Shown here: positions 25,791-33,774 of the stretch, piece after piece | How positions within the stretch are numbered: the first letter of the stretch is position 1 | Layout of the letters: each line of letters starts with the position of its first letter | DNA from: Acidobacteria bacterium UBA2161 | GTDB taxonomy: Bacteria > Acidobacteriota > Vicinamibacteria > Vicinamibacterales > UBA823 | Direction of reading: 5' to 3' | Length of the DNA stretch: 64,000 nt | Assembly: GCA_002328835.1 (NCBI GenBank) | Contig: DCWN01000033.1 | Span: forward strand, 66,610-130,609 | Translations under genes and position numbers: made by a program | Notes under the pieces: generated by a model | Database searches by the model: none | What the model saw: the letters and a program-made list of their open reading frames with translations, nothing else | Told to the model about the DNA's origin: nothing

Positions 25791-27269
25791 TCAGTTGTCA
25801 CGGCGAAAGGGTCGAGAAAGTGTGGCGCCCAGCCCTGAGAACGCTTTCGCCGTGGAGATGCCGGCCTTCGCGAAGCCCGAGCCGACCGCCATGCCCGCTC
25901 TGGCCACGGTCTTCCATCTCGACGAATCGGACTCCGCCGCCCCGGCCGGATCGGACACGAGTATCGCGGCGTCGAGGTTCGGCGCCTCGCGCCCGCCGCG
26001 CCAACGGTCCGCCGGCCAGATGGCCGCGGATACGGCGAGTCGGTCCGGCTCTGGCGTTGCGGCGACCGGCATGGCGGTTGCGCGTGGGGCCCAATCGAAG
26101 GCCACGGGCGACGTCAGCCTGACGACCTCGGCCGCCGCCAGCCGTGGCCGCGGTCGTCGAGAGACCAGCGGGGCCGGTACGGCCGTCGTGAGCGCAATGG
26201 CCTGTCCGGGGAGCGGGGAGATGACGGTCGGCGCCGGCGGGGCGGCGGACGGCGTCGACCCAGTCCGGTCGACGACGATGACTGGCGGCAACCCCGCGAG
26301 TACCGCAATCGTCGCTGACAGCAGGACGACCCAGCCGCCCAACGCCACGCGGGATCCGCGACGAGCGATCGTCCGATCGCCCCGCAGGATCTGGGCCACG
26401 CGGCGAGACATCTCTCGCGGCGAGCGAAGCGCACTCGGGGCCAGGCCGCGCGCCCGGTGCCACATCGTGACTTCGGCGACCTTCGCCAAGCACGACGCGT
26501 ACGCGCGCGGCGTGGCGCTCTGGCTGAGGACCCAGTCGTCGCAGGCGATCTCACGCTCGAGGTGGAGATGGCGTGAGATCCACCAGACGCCGGGGTGGGC
26601 GCCGGACAGGGTGGTCGCGATCACCTGGAGCAGCCGGCTCCAGTCGTCCCACCGGCGGACGTGCGCCTGCTCGTGCAGCACGATCTGATCGAGTTCGGTG
26701 TCGGTCAGCGCCTCCGCGAGCGCGGGCGGGACCGCGATGATCGGTGTAGTCAAGCCCAGCACCGAGCAGACCGGCACCTGCGGGTTTAGGCAGAGCCGGG
26801 CTCGCCGGCCGCGCGCGCGCACAGACATCCAGCCGCTCAGGTTCCGCTCGCGAGACTCCGGGAACGGGCGGCATAGATGCTTCATGGCGCCGAGCGCCAC
26901 GATCGCCCGGGCGAGACCGGTCAGCCGGACACCGGCAATCGCCACCCAGGCGGCAATCCCGAGTGCAACCAGCCAGCCCGCGACGGCCGGAAGCGTCAGC
27001 CACTCGGTCGGCAACGCCGCGACAGTCGCGGTTGCCGGCAGGGGTACGCGAACGGCGATGACATCGGCGGCGATGGCCGCCGGCCGGCCCGGCCAGGAGA
27101 CGACGGGCAGGGCGCACAGCGCCACGAGCGACGCCCACCAGACGAGATACTTCGTCGCCGCGCTCGCGCGCGGCACGAGCCGGAGCGCGCCCGAGACCAG
27201 GAGCACGAGCAGGCTGCCCTGCCACAGCCAGGCGATGTACCACTCGACGAGTACGCTCGGTGTTGGCAT
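25791..27269 (-). CDS. BlaR1/MecR1-like M56 membrane metalloprotease without a penicillin-sensor domain
   Basis: 492 residues: about four N-terminal membrane segments (from residues 10, 38, 92 and 105), a cytoplasmic zinc site HEQAH (199-203) with REIACDDW downstream, and a further membrane segment near 325-347. The 145-residue C-terminal tail is Pro/Ala-rich and lacks the class D beta-lactamase-like sensor of staphylococcal BlaR1. Family members are activated by a signal and inactivate the paired BlaI repressor. The start codon overlaps the blaI stop by one base (TGATG), so the two are translationally coupled. Confidence 0.88.
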   Translation of the reverse strand: MPTPSVLVEWYIAWLWQGSLLVLLVSGALRLVPRASAATKYLVWWASLVALCALPVVSWPGRPAAIAADVIAVRVPLPATATVAALPTEWLTLPAVAGWLVALGIAAWVAIAGVRLTGLARAIVALGAMKHLCRPFPESRERNLSGWMSVRARGRRARLCLNPQVPVCSVLGLTTPIIAVPPALAEALTDTELDQIVLHEQAHVRRWDDWSRLLQVIATTLSGAHPGVWWISRHLHLEREIACDDWVLSQSATPRAYASCLAKVAEVTMWHRARGLAPSALRSPREMSRRVAQILRGDRTIARRGSRVALGGWVVLLSATIAVLAGLPPVIVVDRTGSTPSAAPPAPTVISPLPGQAIALTTAVPAPLVSRRPRPRLAAAEVVRLTSPVAFDWAPRATAMPVAATPEPDRLAVSAAIWPADRWRGGREAPNLDAAILVSDPAGAAESDSSRWKTVARAGMAVGSGFAKAGISTAKAFSGLGATLSRPFRRDN

Positions 27270-27664
27270 CAGTCGGCGGTCCGCAGTGACAGGTCCTCGC
27301 CGAGCAGTTGGCGCAGCTGCACCAACTCGTCGGCATCGACGCTCTCGTGTTCGAGGACGTTCATGAGTAGTAGACCGGGCGAGTTGTCGAACAGATCGAG
27401 GACGAGCCGCTTCACGGCGCTGCGCTGGGCCCGCGTCCGATCGATGATCGGACAGTACACGAAGGCGCGTCCCAGCTTCCCGTGCTTGACGTAGCCCTTG
27501 CGCTCCAGGATCCGGAGCATCGTGAGCACCGTGTTGTAGGCCGGGCGGCGCGAGCCCGGCAGTGCGCCGACCACGTCGTTGACCGTCGCGCGGCCCTCGG
27601 TCCAGAGGACCCGCATCAGCTTCAACTCACCGTCGGTCAGCGTCGTCGATCGCTTTCGGGCCAT
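27269..27664 (-). CDS. blaI: BlaI/MecI-family transcriptional repressor
   Basis: 131 residues: a winged-helix domain (LTDGELKLMRVLWTEGRATVNDVVGAL, then PAYNTVLTMLRILERKGYVKH) followed by a dimerising C-terminal helix. It fits the usual BlaI length. BlaI dimers bind an inverted repeat and are inactivated by the partner M56 protease. A candidate operator lies 66 bp upstream (27730-27743), overlapping the likely -10 on this strand, so autoregulation is expected. A closely similar palindrome lies upstream of the beta-lactamase at 32196. Confidence 0.92.
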   Translation of the reverse strand: MARKRSTTLTDGELKLMRVLWTEGRATVNDVVGALPGSRRPAYNTVLTMLRILERKGYVKHGKLGRAFVYCPIIDRTRAQRSAVKRLVLDLFDNSPGLLLMNVLEHESVDADELVQLRQLLGEDLSLRTAD

Positions 27665-27729
27665 CGCTCATCGACTCCCGGAGTTCGGCGCCACGGTGGG
27701 AACGATACACGAGTCGGGCGGGCCTTGCA

Positions 27730-27743
27730 ACTATAAAATTAGT
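27730..27743. promoter_or_regulatory. Candidate BlaI operator in the blaI promoter
   Basis: ACTA-TAAAAT-TAGT is a perfect 4-bp inverted repeat around six AT bases in otherwise GC-rich DNA. On the minus strand it contains TATAGT, a likely -10 of blaI. It shares 10 of 14 positions with 32174-32187. Confidence 0.6.
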
Positions 27744-27818
27744 AATTGAAAACCGCACGCGCTCGAGCCTGGGCTGCGCCAAATTCCGGGGTTTACTCGG
27801 GCCCGCGCTGACGGCAGA

Positions 27819-28826
27819 ATGTCCCGACCGATGCCCGAGCCCCCCCCCCGCCGACTGATCCTCGACGCGCTGGGCGAGATCCGTCTGACGCACCCGATGA
27901 GCCTGATCGACGACGTGCTCGACAGCGGCACGAACAGCGTAGCCGTCACGCTGACGGATCCCAAGGTGTACGGCGAGGCGGCCTTCACCGCGGCGCTCGC
28001 CGATCTGGCCGCCTACGATCACCACGTGACGTCGCACGCCGACCGACTGGCCAAGGCGCTGACGGTGGGGGACATCGACGCCGCGCGGGCCGACAATCGC
28101 CTGGCACTCGTCTATCAACTCCAGAACTCGACGCCGGTCCAAAAGGACCTCGACCGGGTCGACCTCTTGTACGGTCTGGGTGTCCGCAGCATTCAGCTCA
28201 CCTACAACTATCAGAACTATGTCGGCGCCGGCTGCCGCGAGCGGCGAGACGCGGGGCTGACGGTCTTTGGCCTGGAACTGATCGAGCGGATGAACGCCGT
28301 CGGCATGCTGGTCGATACGTCGCACGCCGGGATGCAGACGATGGCCGATACGATCGCGCACAGCCGACGGCCGACCATTGTCTCGCACACCTGCTGCGAG
28401 CAGGTCCACTCGCACGTTCGCAACACGACCGACGAGAACCTGAAGGCGCTGGCCGATTCGGGCGGTGTCGTTGGGATCTGCCAGATCCGGAACTTCGTGA
28501 CCGCGAAGACCCGTGACAATCTCGAGCACTACTTCGATCACATCGACCACGCCGTACGCGTGGCCGGCGTCGAGCACGTTTGTATCGGCAGCGATCGGGA
28601 CCATCGGGTCATCCCGGACACGCAGGACGAGATCGACCTCCTGATCGCCGAGGAAGGCGCCCAGTTCTCGCCCGACCAGTGGCCGCTCTATATCACCGAG
28701 TTGAACGGTCCGCGTCGCATGGAGGTCGTCCACGACGGCATCGTCCGCCGTGGCTATGCCGCGGCCGATGTGGACAGGCTGCTGGGGGGCAACCTGCGCC
28801 GGCTCTATCGAGAGGTGCTCGGATAG
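27819..28826 (+). CDS. Membrane-dipeptidase-like (M19) protein with altered metal ligands
   Basis: 335 residues. The barrel core is clearly M19: LLYGLGVRSIQLTYN (117-130), GLTVFGLELIERMNAVGMLVDTSHAG (146-171), SHTCCEQVHSHVRN, LADSGGVVGI, and CIGSDRDH. The His ligands in DTSH and SHT and the late Asp are kept. At the N-terminus the family's D-x-H-x-D is replaced by LDALGEI (15-21), and the bridging Glu of the usual IEG is replaced in YQLQN (99-103). The binuclear zinc site is therefore incomplete and activity may be changed. No signal peptide is seen. Confidence 0.8.
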   Translation: MSRPMPEPPPRRLILDALGEIRLTHPMSLIDDVLDSGTNSVAVTLTDPKVYGEAAFTAALADLAAYDHHVTSHADRLAKALTVGDIDAARADNRLALVYQLQNSTPVQKDLDRVDLLYGLGVRSIQLTYNYQNYVGAGCRERRDAGLTVFGLELIERMNAVGMLVDTSHAGMQTMADTIAHSRRPTIVSHTCCEQVHSHVRNTTDENLKALADSGGVVGICQIRNFVTAKTRDNLEHYFDHIDHAVRVAGVEHVCIGSDRDHRVIPDTQDEIDLLIAEEGAQFSPDQWPLYITELNGPRRMEVVHDGIVRRGYAAADVDRLLGGNLRRLYREVLG

Positions 28827-28889
28827 CGCTCACGATCCGTTCACCCGGCGGCACGGCCAGCATCACCCGCGACAACGAGATTGCACCCT

Positions 28890-29180
28890 GCACCACCTGT
28901 TGCACCGCGGATGCTCGCCCGCCCGAGGATCTCTCGGCTGCCGCGCATGTACTCGGGCAGCAGCCCCGCTGTCTGGCTCTCTCGCCGTGGCGCCGTCCGT
29001 TCTCTCGGCAGCGATTCGAGCGTCGAGTACGAATCGAGCCAGGCGATGCCGTAGTCATCCCGACCGGCCAGCAACTGCAGTTCGCGGTAGGCGATTTCGA
29101 CCGCCGCGCGAAACTGCGTGTCCCACGCCGGCGAGCGGCCGCCGCCGCCGATGAGGCCGGATGTCGGCGTGAACCCCGTC
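28890..29180 (-). pseudogene. Degraded internal fragment of a D-amino-acid-oxidase-like gene
   Basis: In the minus frame, GFTPTSGLI, SPAWDTQFRAAVEIAYRELQ, WLDSYSTLESL and PEYMRGSREILG align with GYTPSSGLI, NPAWDAQFREAAEIGYRELQ, WVDSYGMLNDL and the following region of the oxidase at 11862-13070. Neither N- nor C-terminal parts are present. This is the only recognisable content of the 512-base gap between the M19 gene and the TPR gene (28827-29338). Confidence 0.8.
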
Positions 29181-29338
29181 CCCGTTACCTCGGCTTGGGG
29201 GGTACCCGCCCTCCGAATCGTTCCCGGGGCCGGCCGGGGTTTACTGTCGGTGGACGAGTCATCTACAATCGAAGGCTGCCGGAGCCGCTGCGGGGCGCGG
29301 GGCGACGGCGTGGCAATTTCAAGCTTTTGGGGGCTAAC

Positions 29339-30283
29339 GTGAAGCATTACGCACTTCGGTGGTTCGTCGTCGGACTCGTGGCGCTGGCCGTTCCGGCGTC
29401 GGTCACTGGTCAAGATTGGAGGGGCCGAGTCGATCTCGACGGCAAGGCGACCAACGCGGACGGGGTGGGGCTGCCCCAGACGACCGTCACCGCGATCTTC
29501 GTGGAGACCGACACCGGGCCAGAGCCGGAGACGGCCGACGGTGACGGGGAGTTCGAACTCGACGATCTGAAGCCTGGGGCATGGCGGATCACGATTGCCG
29601 CCGGCCACCTCGGGTACGGCGCCGAGATTCTCGAGCTCGAGGTCGCCGAGCGCGACAACGACGACATCGAGGTCGTCCTGCCGACACTGCAAGAGCTGCT
29701 CGACCAGGCCACGGCCGATTTCGGGGCTAGCAACTTCAGCGGGGCGCGCGCGAGCTACGAGAAGATCTTTGCGGCGTTGCCCACCAACGTGGATCTGCAC
29801 CAGGCGATCGCCGCCACCTATCAAGGTGAAGGGCTGCATGCCGAAGCGCTCGGGCACTACGATGCGCTGCTGGAGGCGTGGGAAGGCGGTGCCCCGGCGC
29901 CGACACCCGAGTTGCCGGGCGAGGTCCGCCTGCAGGCGATGTTGAGCGCCGGTTCCGCCGGGCAATACGATCGGATGCACGGCTACATCGGCGACCTCGG
30001 CAATCCGCTGCCCGCCGACGCCGAGACCGCGTTCATCGACTTGAGCGGCAACACGCTGATGGACGCAGAGGAGTACGACCACGCCGTTCGCGTACTGGGC
30101 GTCGCGATCGACCGCGCACCCAACTCGGCGCTACCGTACTACTACCGCGGCATGGCGCACGTCAGGCTCGAGAACGACGACGACGCCATCGCCGACTTCA
30201 ACAAGTTCGTCGAGCTCTCGCCGAGCGAGACGCCTCAGGTGACCCAAGCCAAGGATCTGCTGACGAAGTTGCAGCCGCAGTAG
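29339..30283 (+). CDS. Secreted TPR protein with N-terminal carboxypeptidase-regulatory-like domain
   Basis: I chose the GTG at 29339 (314 residues), preceded by GGGGG and opening a signal peptide (KHYALRWFVVGLVALAVPASVTGQ). Residues 26-110 look like a transthyretin-like regulatory fold (GLPQTTVTAIFVETDTG, ADGDGEFELDDLKPGAWRITIAA). From about 115, TPR helices follow (SNFSGARASYEKIFAALP, GLHAEALGHYDALLEAW, EEYDHAVRVLGVAIDRAPNS, ENDDDAIADFNKFVELSPSE). It is probably a periplasmic scaffold. A GNRA-capped terminator at 30317 follows. Confidence 0.8.
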   Translation: MKHYALRWFVVGLVALAVPASVTGQDWRGRVDLDGKATNADGVGLPQTTVTAIFVETDTGPEPETADGDGEFELDDLKPGAWRITIAAGHLGYGAEILELEVAERDNDDIEVVLPTLQELLDQATADFGASNFSGARASYEKIFAALPTNVDLHQAIAATYQGEGLHAEALGHYDALLEAWEGGAPAPTPELPGEVRLQAMLSAGSAGQYDRMHGYIGDLGNPLPADAETAFIDLSGNTLMDAEEYDHAVRVLGVAIDRAPNSALPYYYRGMAHVRLENDDDAIADFNKFVELSPSETPQVTQAKDLLTKLQPQ

Positions 30284-30316
30284 GCGGCCGCGTCAGCGCG
30301 TCGTGTCCTGGTGTTG

Positions 30317-30350
30317 GCCGGGGGCCGAGAGGCTCCCGGCTCTTCTTTTC
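30317..30350 (+). terminator. Rho-independent terminator after the TPR gene
   Basis: GCCGGGGGCC (30317-30326) and GGCTCCCGGC (30331-30340) form a 10-bp stem with one G-U wobble and a GAGA loop, followed by TCTTCTTTTC. Confidence 0.85.
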
Positions 30351-31429
30351 TACCGGTGGCCGTCCGCGCCGTCGCCGAGACGGTAGAACGCAGCGTCGAT
30401 CGGCATCGGATCGATCTGCCAGTCCTGGTCCTTGTAGGGATAGGACGGTCGCGGCTTCGAGATGATGAACGTCGACACGTGCTGCGCGTCCGCGTCGCTC
30501 AGGACGCCAGGATCGAGATAGGGCATCGCGTAGCGGACGAAGCCGGCCAGCGTGTAGAATCTCGCCAGCCCCGCGCCGTCGTTCCACGACTGCGGCCCCC
30601 AGAGCGGGCCAGGCTTCTTGTCGCCGACCTGGACGCCCTGCCCCTCCGGGCCGTGGCAGTTGACGCAGAGTTCCGTGTAGATCTCCTCGCCGAGCGCGGC
30701 GTCGAGCGCGTCGAGTGGCAGGAGGCTCTCGGGGGCGATCCGGTTCCTCTTCCGCCACGCGGGATCTTCACCCGGCGTGTAGCCCTCCGACAGGTATTGC
30801 AGGTACGCCGCCAGTGCGACGACCTCCTCGGAGTCGACATCGGGCAGCAGCGGCTCACCGGTGCTGTCCGTCACCAGGCCCGGCGCGACGCCGGCTCTGG
30901 CCGCCTCGAGGCCGCCGTTGTCCGGGCCATGCACCGCATTCTCGCTGCGATAGAAGCAGCCGACGATCCGATCCTCGAGGCTGAACATCCGTCCGGCGCG
31001 GCCGTTGTGCTCGGGGAACATCCCGGCCGAGCCGACGAGCGGCAGCGCCAACTCGCGCTGGCCCGAGTTCAGATGGCAGTTCGCGCACGTCATCTCGCTC
31101 GGCGTGAAGCGTGACGCCTCGCCGGGCGTGGCGGTGAACAGCCGGAACCCCTGCCGGATCAGTTCGCCGTCCTCGCGGCGGTCGAGCGCAGCGTCGGTCT
31201 CAGGGTTCTGCGGCAGATCCCAGGCCGTGACCATCGTCGTCGCGTACGGCACGAGCGGGCCGGTGAGTTCGTAGGTGTGGGATGCCGGTCCGAATTCGCC
31301 TGGTTGGGGGATGCGCGGCAGTTCGACGTCGGGCGCGGGAGCCACGGCGTCCTCCGGAGGCGGGGAACACGCGGTCGCGATGAGCAGCATCACTGCCACG
31401 GTGAGCGCGAGCCTGGCGAGTCTCAGCAT
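30350..31429 (-). CDS. Di-haem cytochrome c, TsdA (thiosulfate dehydrogenase)-like, lipoprotein
   Basis: From the ATG at 31429, 359 residues with lipobox IATAC (C21); a TTG 18 bases upstream is the alternative. Two haem motifs are present: CANCHLNSGQ and CVNCHGPEGQ. The segment around the first (LFTATPGEAS, TCANCHLNSG, LPLVGSAGMFPEH, FSLEDRIVGCFYRSENA) follows TsdA closely, in which two thiosulfates are oxidised to tetrathionate. Whether the distal Cys ligand typical of TsdA is present was not settled. The DsrE-type gene 46 bp upstream supports a sulfur role. Confidence 0.78.
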   Translation of the reverse strand: MLRLARLALTVAVMLLIATACSPPPEDAVAPAPDVELPRIPQPGEFGPASHTYELTGPLVPYATTMVTAWDLPQNPETDAALDRREDGELIRQGFRLFTATPGEASRFTPSEMTCANCHLNSGQRELALPLVGSAGMFPEHNGRAGRMFSLEDRIVGCFYRSENAVHGPDNGGLEAARAGVAPGLVTDSTGEPLLPDVDSEEVVALAAYLQYLSEGYTPGEDPAWRKRNRIAPESLLPLDALDAALGEEIYTELCVNCHGPEGQGVQVGDKKPGPLWGPQSWNDGAGLARFYTLAGFVRYAMPYLDPGVLSDADAQHVSTFIISKPRPSYPYKDQDWQIDPMPIDAAFYRLGDGADGHR

Positions 31430-31475
31430 TGGTTCGCGGATACTCAAGAGGGTCCTACGGCCGGGCAGCTGGGCT

Positions 31476-32060
31476 TCAGTACGTCAGGAACTGATAGCCC
31501 TCGGCCTGGAAGCTGACGACCGCGGTCATCGCCGACAGCGCGCTCTTGACCGGCGCGGCCACGTCGCTCGCGTCGAGCCCGCTCAGGACGCGCGACTGTT
31601 CGCAGAGGAAGATCTCGACGCCGGCGTCGGTCAGCGCCTGCAGCAGCGGCAGGTTCGGGTTGTCCATGTCGTAGCGCTCGCGGAACGCCTCGTTCGTCAT
31701 CGCCGCCCGCGTGCCGCCCCCGTGCAGGATGAGCTTCACCTGCAGGTTCTCCTGCGGGATTCCGGCGTGGGCGTGCATGTTCATGAACCGCGCCGCAGCC
31801 TCCAGGCGCCCGTGCACGCGCTCGGGATTGTTGAGCGGGGCCAGCAACTCGAAGGCGACTCGGTAGACGCCGTCGGTCGGCGTCGCGAAGTCGGCGTTCG
31901 GCAGGTCGACGTGCCGTCCGTATCCCGCGATCAGTGGGCCGTCGTGCAGGTCGTCGCGTGTGTTCTGCGCGCCAGCCGGCGCGGCCATCAGCAGCGACAC
32001 GCCCAGCGTCACCGCGGCCACGCCCAACGCTCTCGTCGTCTCGGTCACTCGTCTCGTCAT
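31476..32060 (-). CDS. Secreted DsrE/DsrF-family protein
   Basis: 194 residues: a signal peptide (residues 1-31 ending PAGAQ), then an alpha/beta domain of the DsrE type with YRVAFELLAPLNNPERV, AARFMNMHAHAGI, LQVKLILHGGGT, LPLLQALTDAGVEIFLCEQS and a C-terminal FQAEGYQFLTY. DsrE-family proteins carry persulfide on a cysteine; the Cys of FLCEQS is at the usual place. Export to the periplasm and co-orientation with the TsdA-like cytochrome suggest handling of reduced sulfur outside the cytoplasm. Confidence 0.82.
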   Translation of the reverse strand: MTRRVTETTRALGVAAVTLGVSLLMAAPAGAQNTRDDLHDGPLIAGYGRHVDLPNADFATPTDGVYRVAFELLAPLNNPERVHGRLEAAARFMNMHAHAGIPQENLQVKLILHGGGTRAAMTNEAFRERYDMDNPNLPLLQALTDAGVEIFLCEQSRVLSGLDASDVAAPVKSALSAMTAVVSFQAEGYQFLTY

Positions 32061-32160
32061 TTCGGCCCTCGCTTGTTAGTCCCGCGTCCGGCGCGCCGAA
32101 CGCTTCGCACCAGGAGCCATCAATAGTAGCAGAGTGAATCGCGGCGACCGTGGGCGCCGC

Positions 32161-32189
32161 TTGACGCAACTGTGCTAAAGAATTAGCAT
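32161..32189 (+). promoter_or_regulatory. Promoter with palindromic operator for the beta-lactamase
   Basis: TTGACG (32161-32166) is spaced 17 bases from TAGCAT (32184-32189). Between and overlapping them is a perfect inverted repeat TGCTAA-AGAA-TTAGCA (32173-32188), 10 of 14 core bases identical to the candidate BlaI operator. The -10 ends six bases before the ATG, so the transcript is probably leaderless. Confidence 0.65.
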
Positions 32190-32195
32190 TTGCGC

Positions 32196-33608
32196 ATGCG
32201 TCTGAGTTTCACCGGCTCACTCGCGGTGGTCTCGCTAGCGGCGGCGATCGCCGGGTGTGATCGGGCCGCGAATCCAACCGCGGGTGAGGCTGGCACGGAT
32301 CGGCTGGCCGCCGCCGTTCGCGAGCTGGTCGGCCCGTACGTCGAGGGTCGGAGCTTCAGTGGCGTCGTCCTCGTCGCGCGAGGCGACGAGCTGCTGGTGC
32401 ACGAGGGCTTCGGGCAGACCGACCACGTCACGGGGACGCCGATGACGGTCGGGTCGAAGTTTCAGATCGCGTCGCTATCGAAGTCGTTTACGGCGGCGGC
32501 CATCCTGCGGCTCCGCGAACGGAATAAGCTGGCGCTCGATGACCCACTCAGTCGATTCCTGCCAGAATTCCCGCGTGGTGCCGACATCACGATTCACCAA
32601 CTGCTCGTGCATACCTCGGGGTTGGCCCGCTACGTCTTCCAGCCCGACTACGCCGAGCGGTCGCGCCGGCCGCACTCGGCCGCCGATCTGGTCGACTGGA
32701 TCGCCGCCGTGCCGCTGGCGCTCGAGCCGGGGGAGCGTAGCGCGTATTCCAACGCCAACTACGCTGTCCTCGCGCGCGTCATCGAGGTGGTGTCGGGACA
32801 AGCGTTCGGCGAGTTTCTGCATGACGAGGTCATCGCACCCGCCGGCTTGACCGACACCGGCCATCGAGGCGACGCCTCGGTCGCGGCGCCGGACCTGGCG
32901 ATCGGCCACGTGCCGGTCGGCCTGCGAACGGTCGAGCGGTCGAGTACGGTCGACTACTCGGCGAGCACGGGTGCGGGGTCGATCTACTCCACGGCGGGCG
33001 ACCTGTTGCAGTGGCACCGAGCGCTGGCGGGAGACCGGGTCCTGACGCCGGCGTCGCGCGCGCTGATGTTCGAGCGTCACGTCGACGACCGGGGCTACGG
33101 GTGGATCCTGGACGAGCGGCGGGGACGCTCGACGGTCAGTATGTCGGGGTGGGACGGCGTCGGGTTCTCGACCGAGTTCGTGCATTTCGAAGAAGAGAAC
33201 CTGACGGTGATCGTCCTGTGCAACCTCAGCATCAGCACCGCTCCGACCGAGCTGGCCGACGGTCTGGCGGCGCTCGTGCTCGATGGCGAGGCGACGCCGC
33301 TAAGTCTCGCGGCTGCCCCGCTCGATGCGGCTCTGGCACGAGAGCTGGCGGGGGAGTACAGGTTCGGGGCCGACTTCTACGTGCCGAACGCGTCGCTGGT
33401 CCTGTCGCGCGCCGGTAACCACCTGGCCGTGGCTGGGCGTCCTCCTGGGGCGCTGCTCCAACTCGCCGAGGTGTCAGCGTCCGGCGATCCGGCGTTCATC
33501 CACCGGCAGCAGTGGTTCCGCGTCACGTTCGATCGAGACAGCGCCGGGCGCGTGTCGGCGATGCGCTACGGTCCATTCGAGGCGACGCGCGTGGCTGCCG
33601 CCCCGTAA
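32196..33608 (+). CDS. Class C beta-lactamase-like serine hydrolase, lipoprotein
   Basis: 470 residues: lipobox IAGC (C21), the serine-lysine motif SLSK (93-96) within KFQIASLSKSFTAAAIL, the Tyr motif YSN in SAYSNANYAVL, and a C-terminal extension after about 370 with extra beta structure. This fits the family-S12 group, which includes AmpC-like enzymes, D-alanyl-D-alanine peptidases and esterases. Real antibiotic hydrolysis cannot be claimed from sequence. A palindrome resembling the blaI site overlaps the promoter, so control by the BlaI at 27269 is inferred. Confidence 0.87.
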   Translation: MRLSFTGSLAVVSLAAAIAGCDRAANPTAGEAGTDRLAAAVRELVGPYVEGRSFSGVVLVARGDELLVHEGFGQTDHVTGTPMTVGSKFQIASLSKSFTAAAILRLRERNKLALDDPLSRFLPEFPRGADITIHQLLVHTSGLARYVFQPDYAERSRRPHSAADLVDWIAAVPLALEPGERSAYSNANYAVLARVIEVVSGQAFGEFLHDEVIAPAGLTDTGHRGDASVAAPDLAIGHVPVGLRTVERSSTVDYSASTGAGSIYSTAGDLLQWHRALAGDRVLTPASRALMFERHVDDRGYGWILDERRGRSTVSMSGWDGVGFSTEFVHFEEENLTVIVLCNLSISTAPTELADGLAALVLDGEATPLSLAAAPLDAALARELAGEYRFGADFYVPNASLVLSRAGNHLAVAGRPPGALLQLAEVSASGDPAFIHRQQWFRVTFDRDSAGRVSAMRYGPFEATRVAAAP

Positions 33609-33774
33609 GGCGCCGCCTTCACCCCGACCGACGTCAGCTGCGCTCCTCCGGCGAAACGGGTGCCCCGCCCGATTCGTCTATGACATGATGAGCGGTGCGC
33701 TCGCCGCCCGTCGCGCAACATTCCCACATGCTGCGGTGTATCCGTGGCGGAGAAGAACCGGTTCCAGCCACCGG

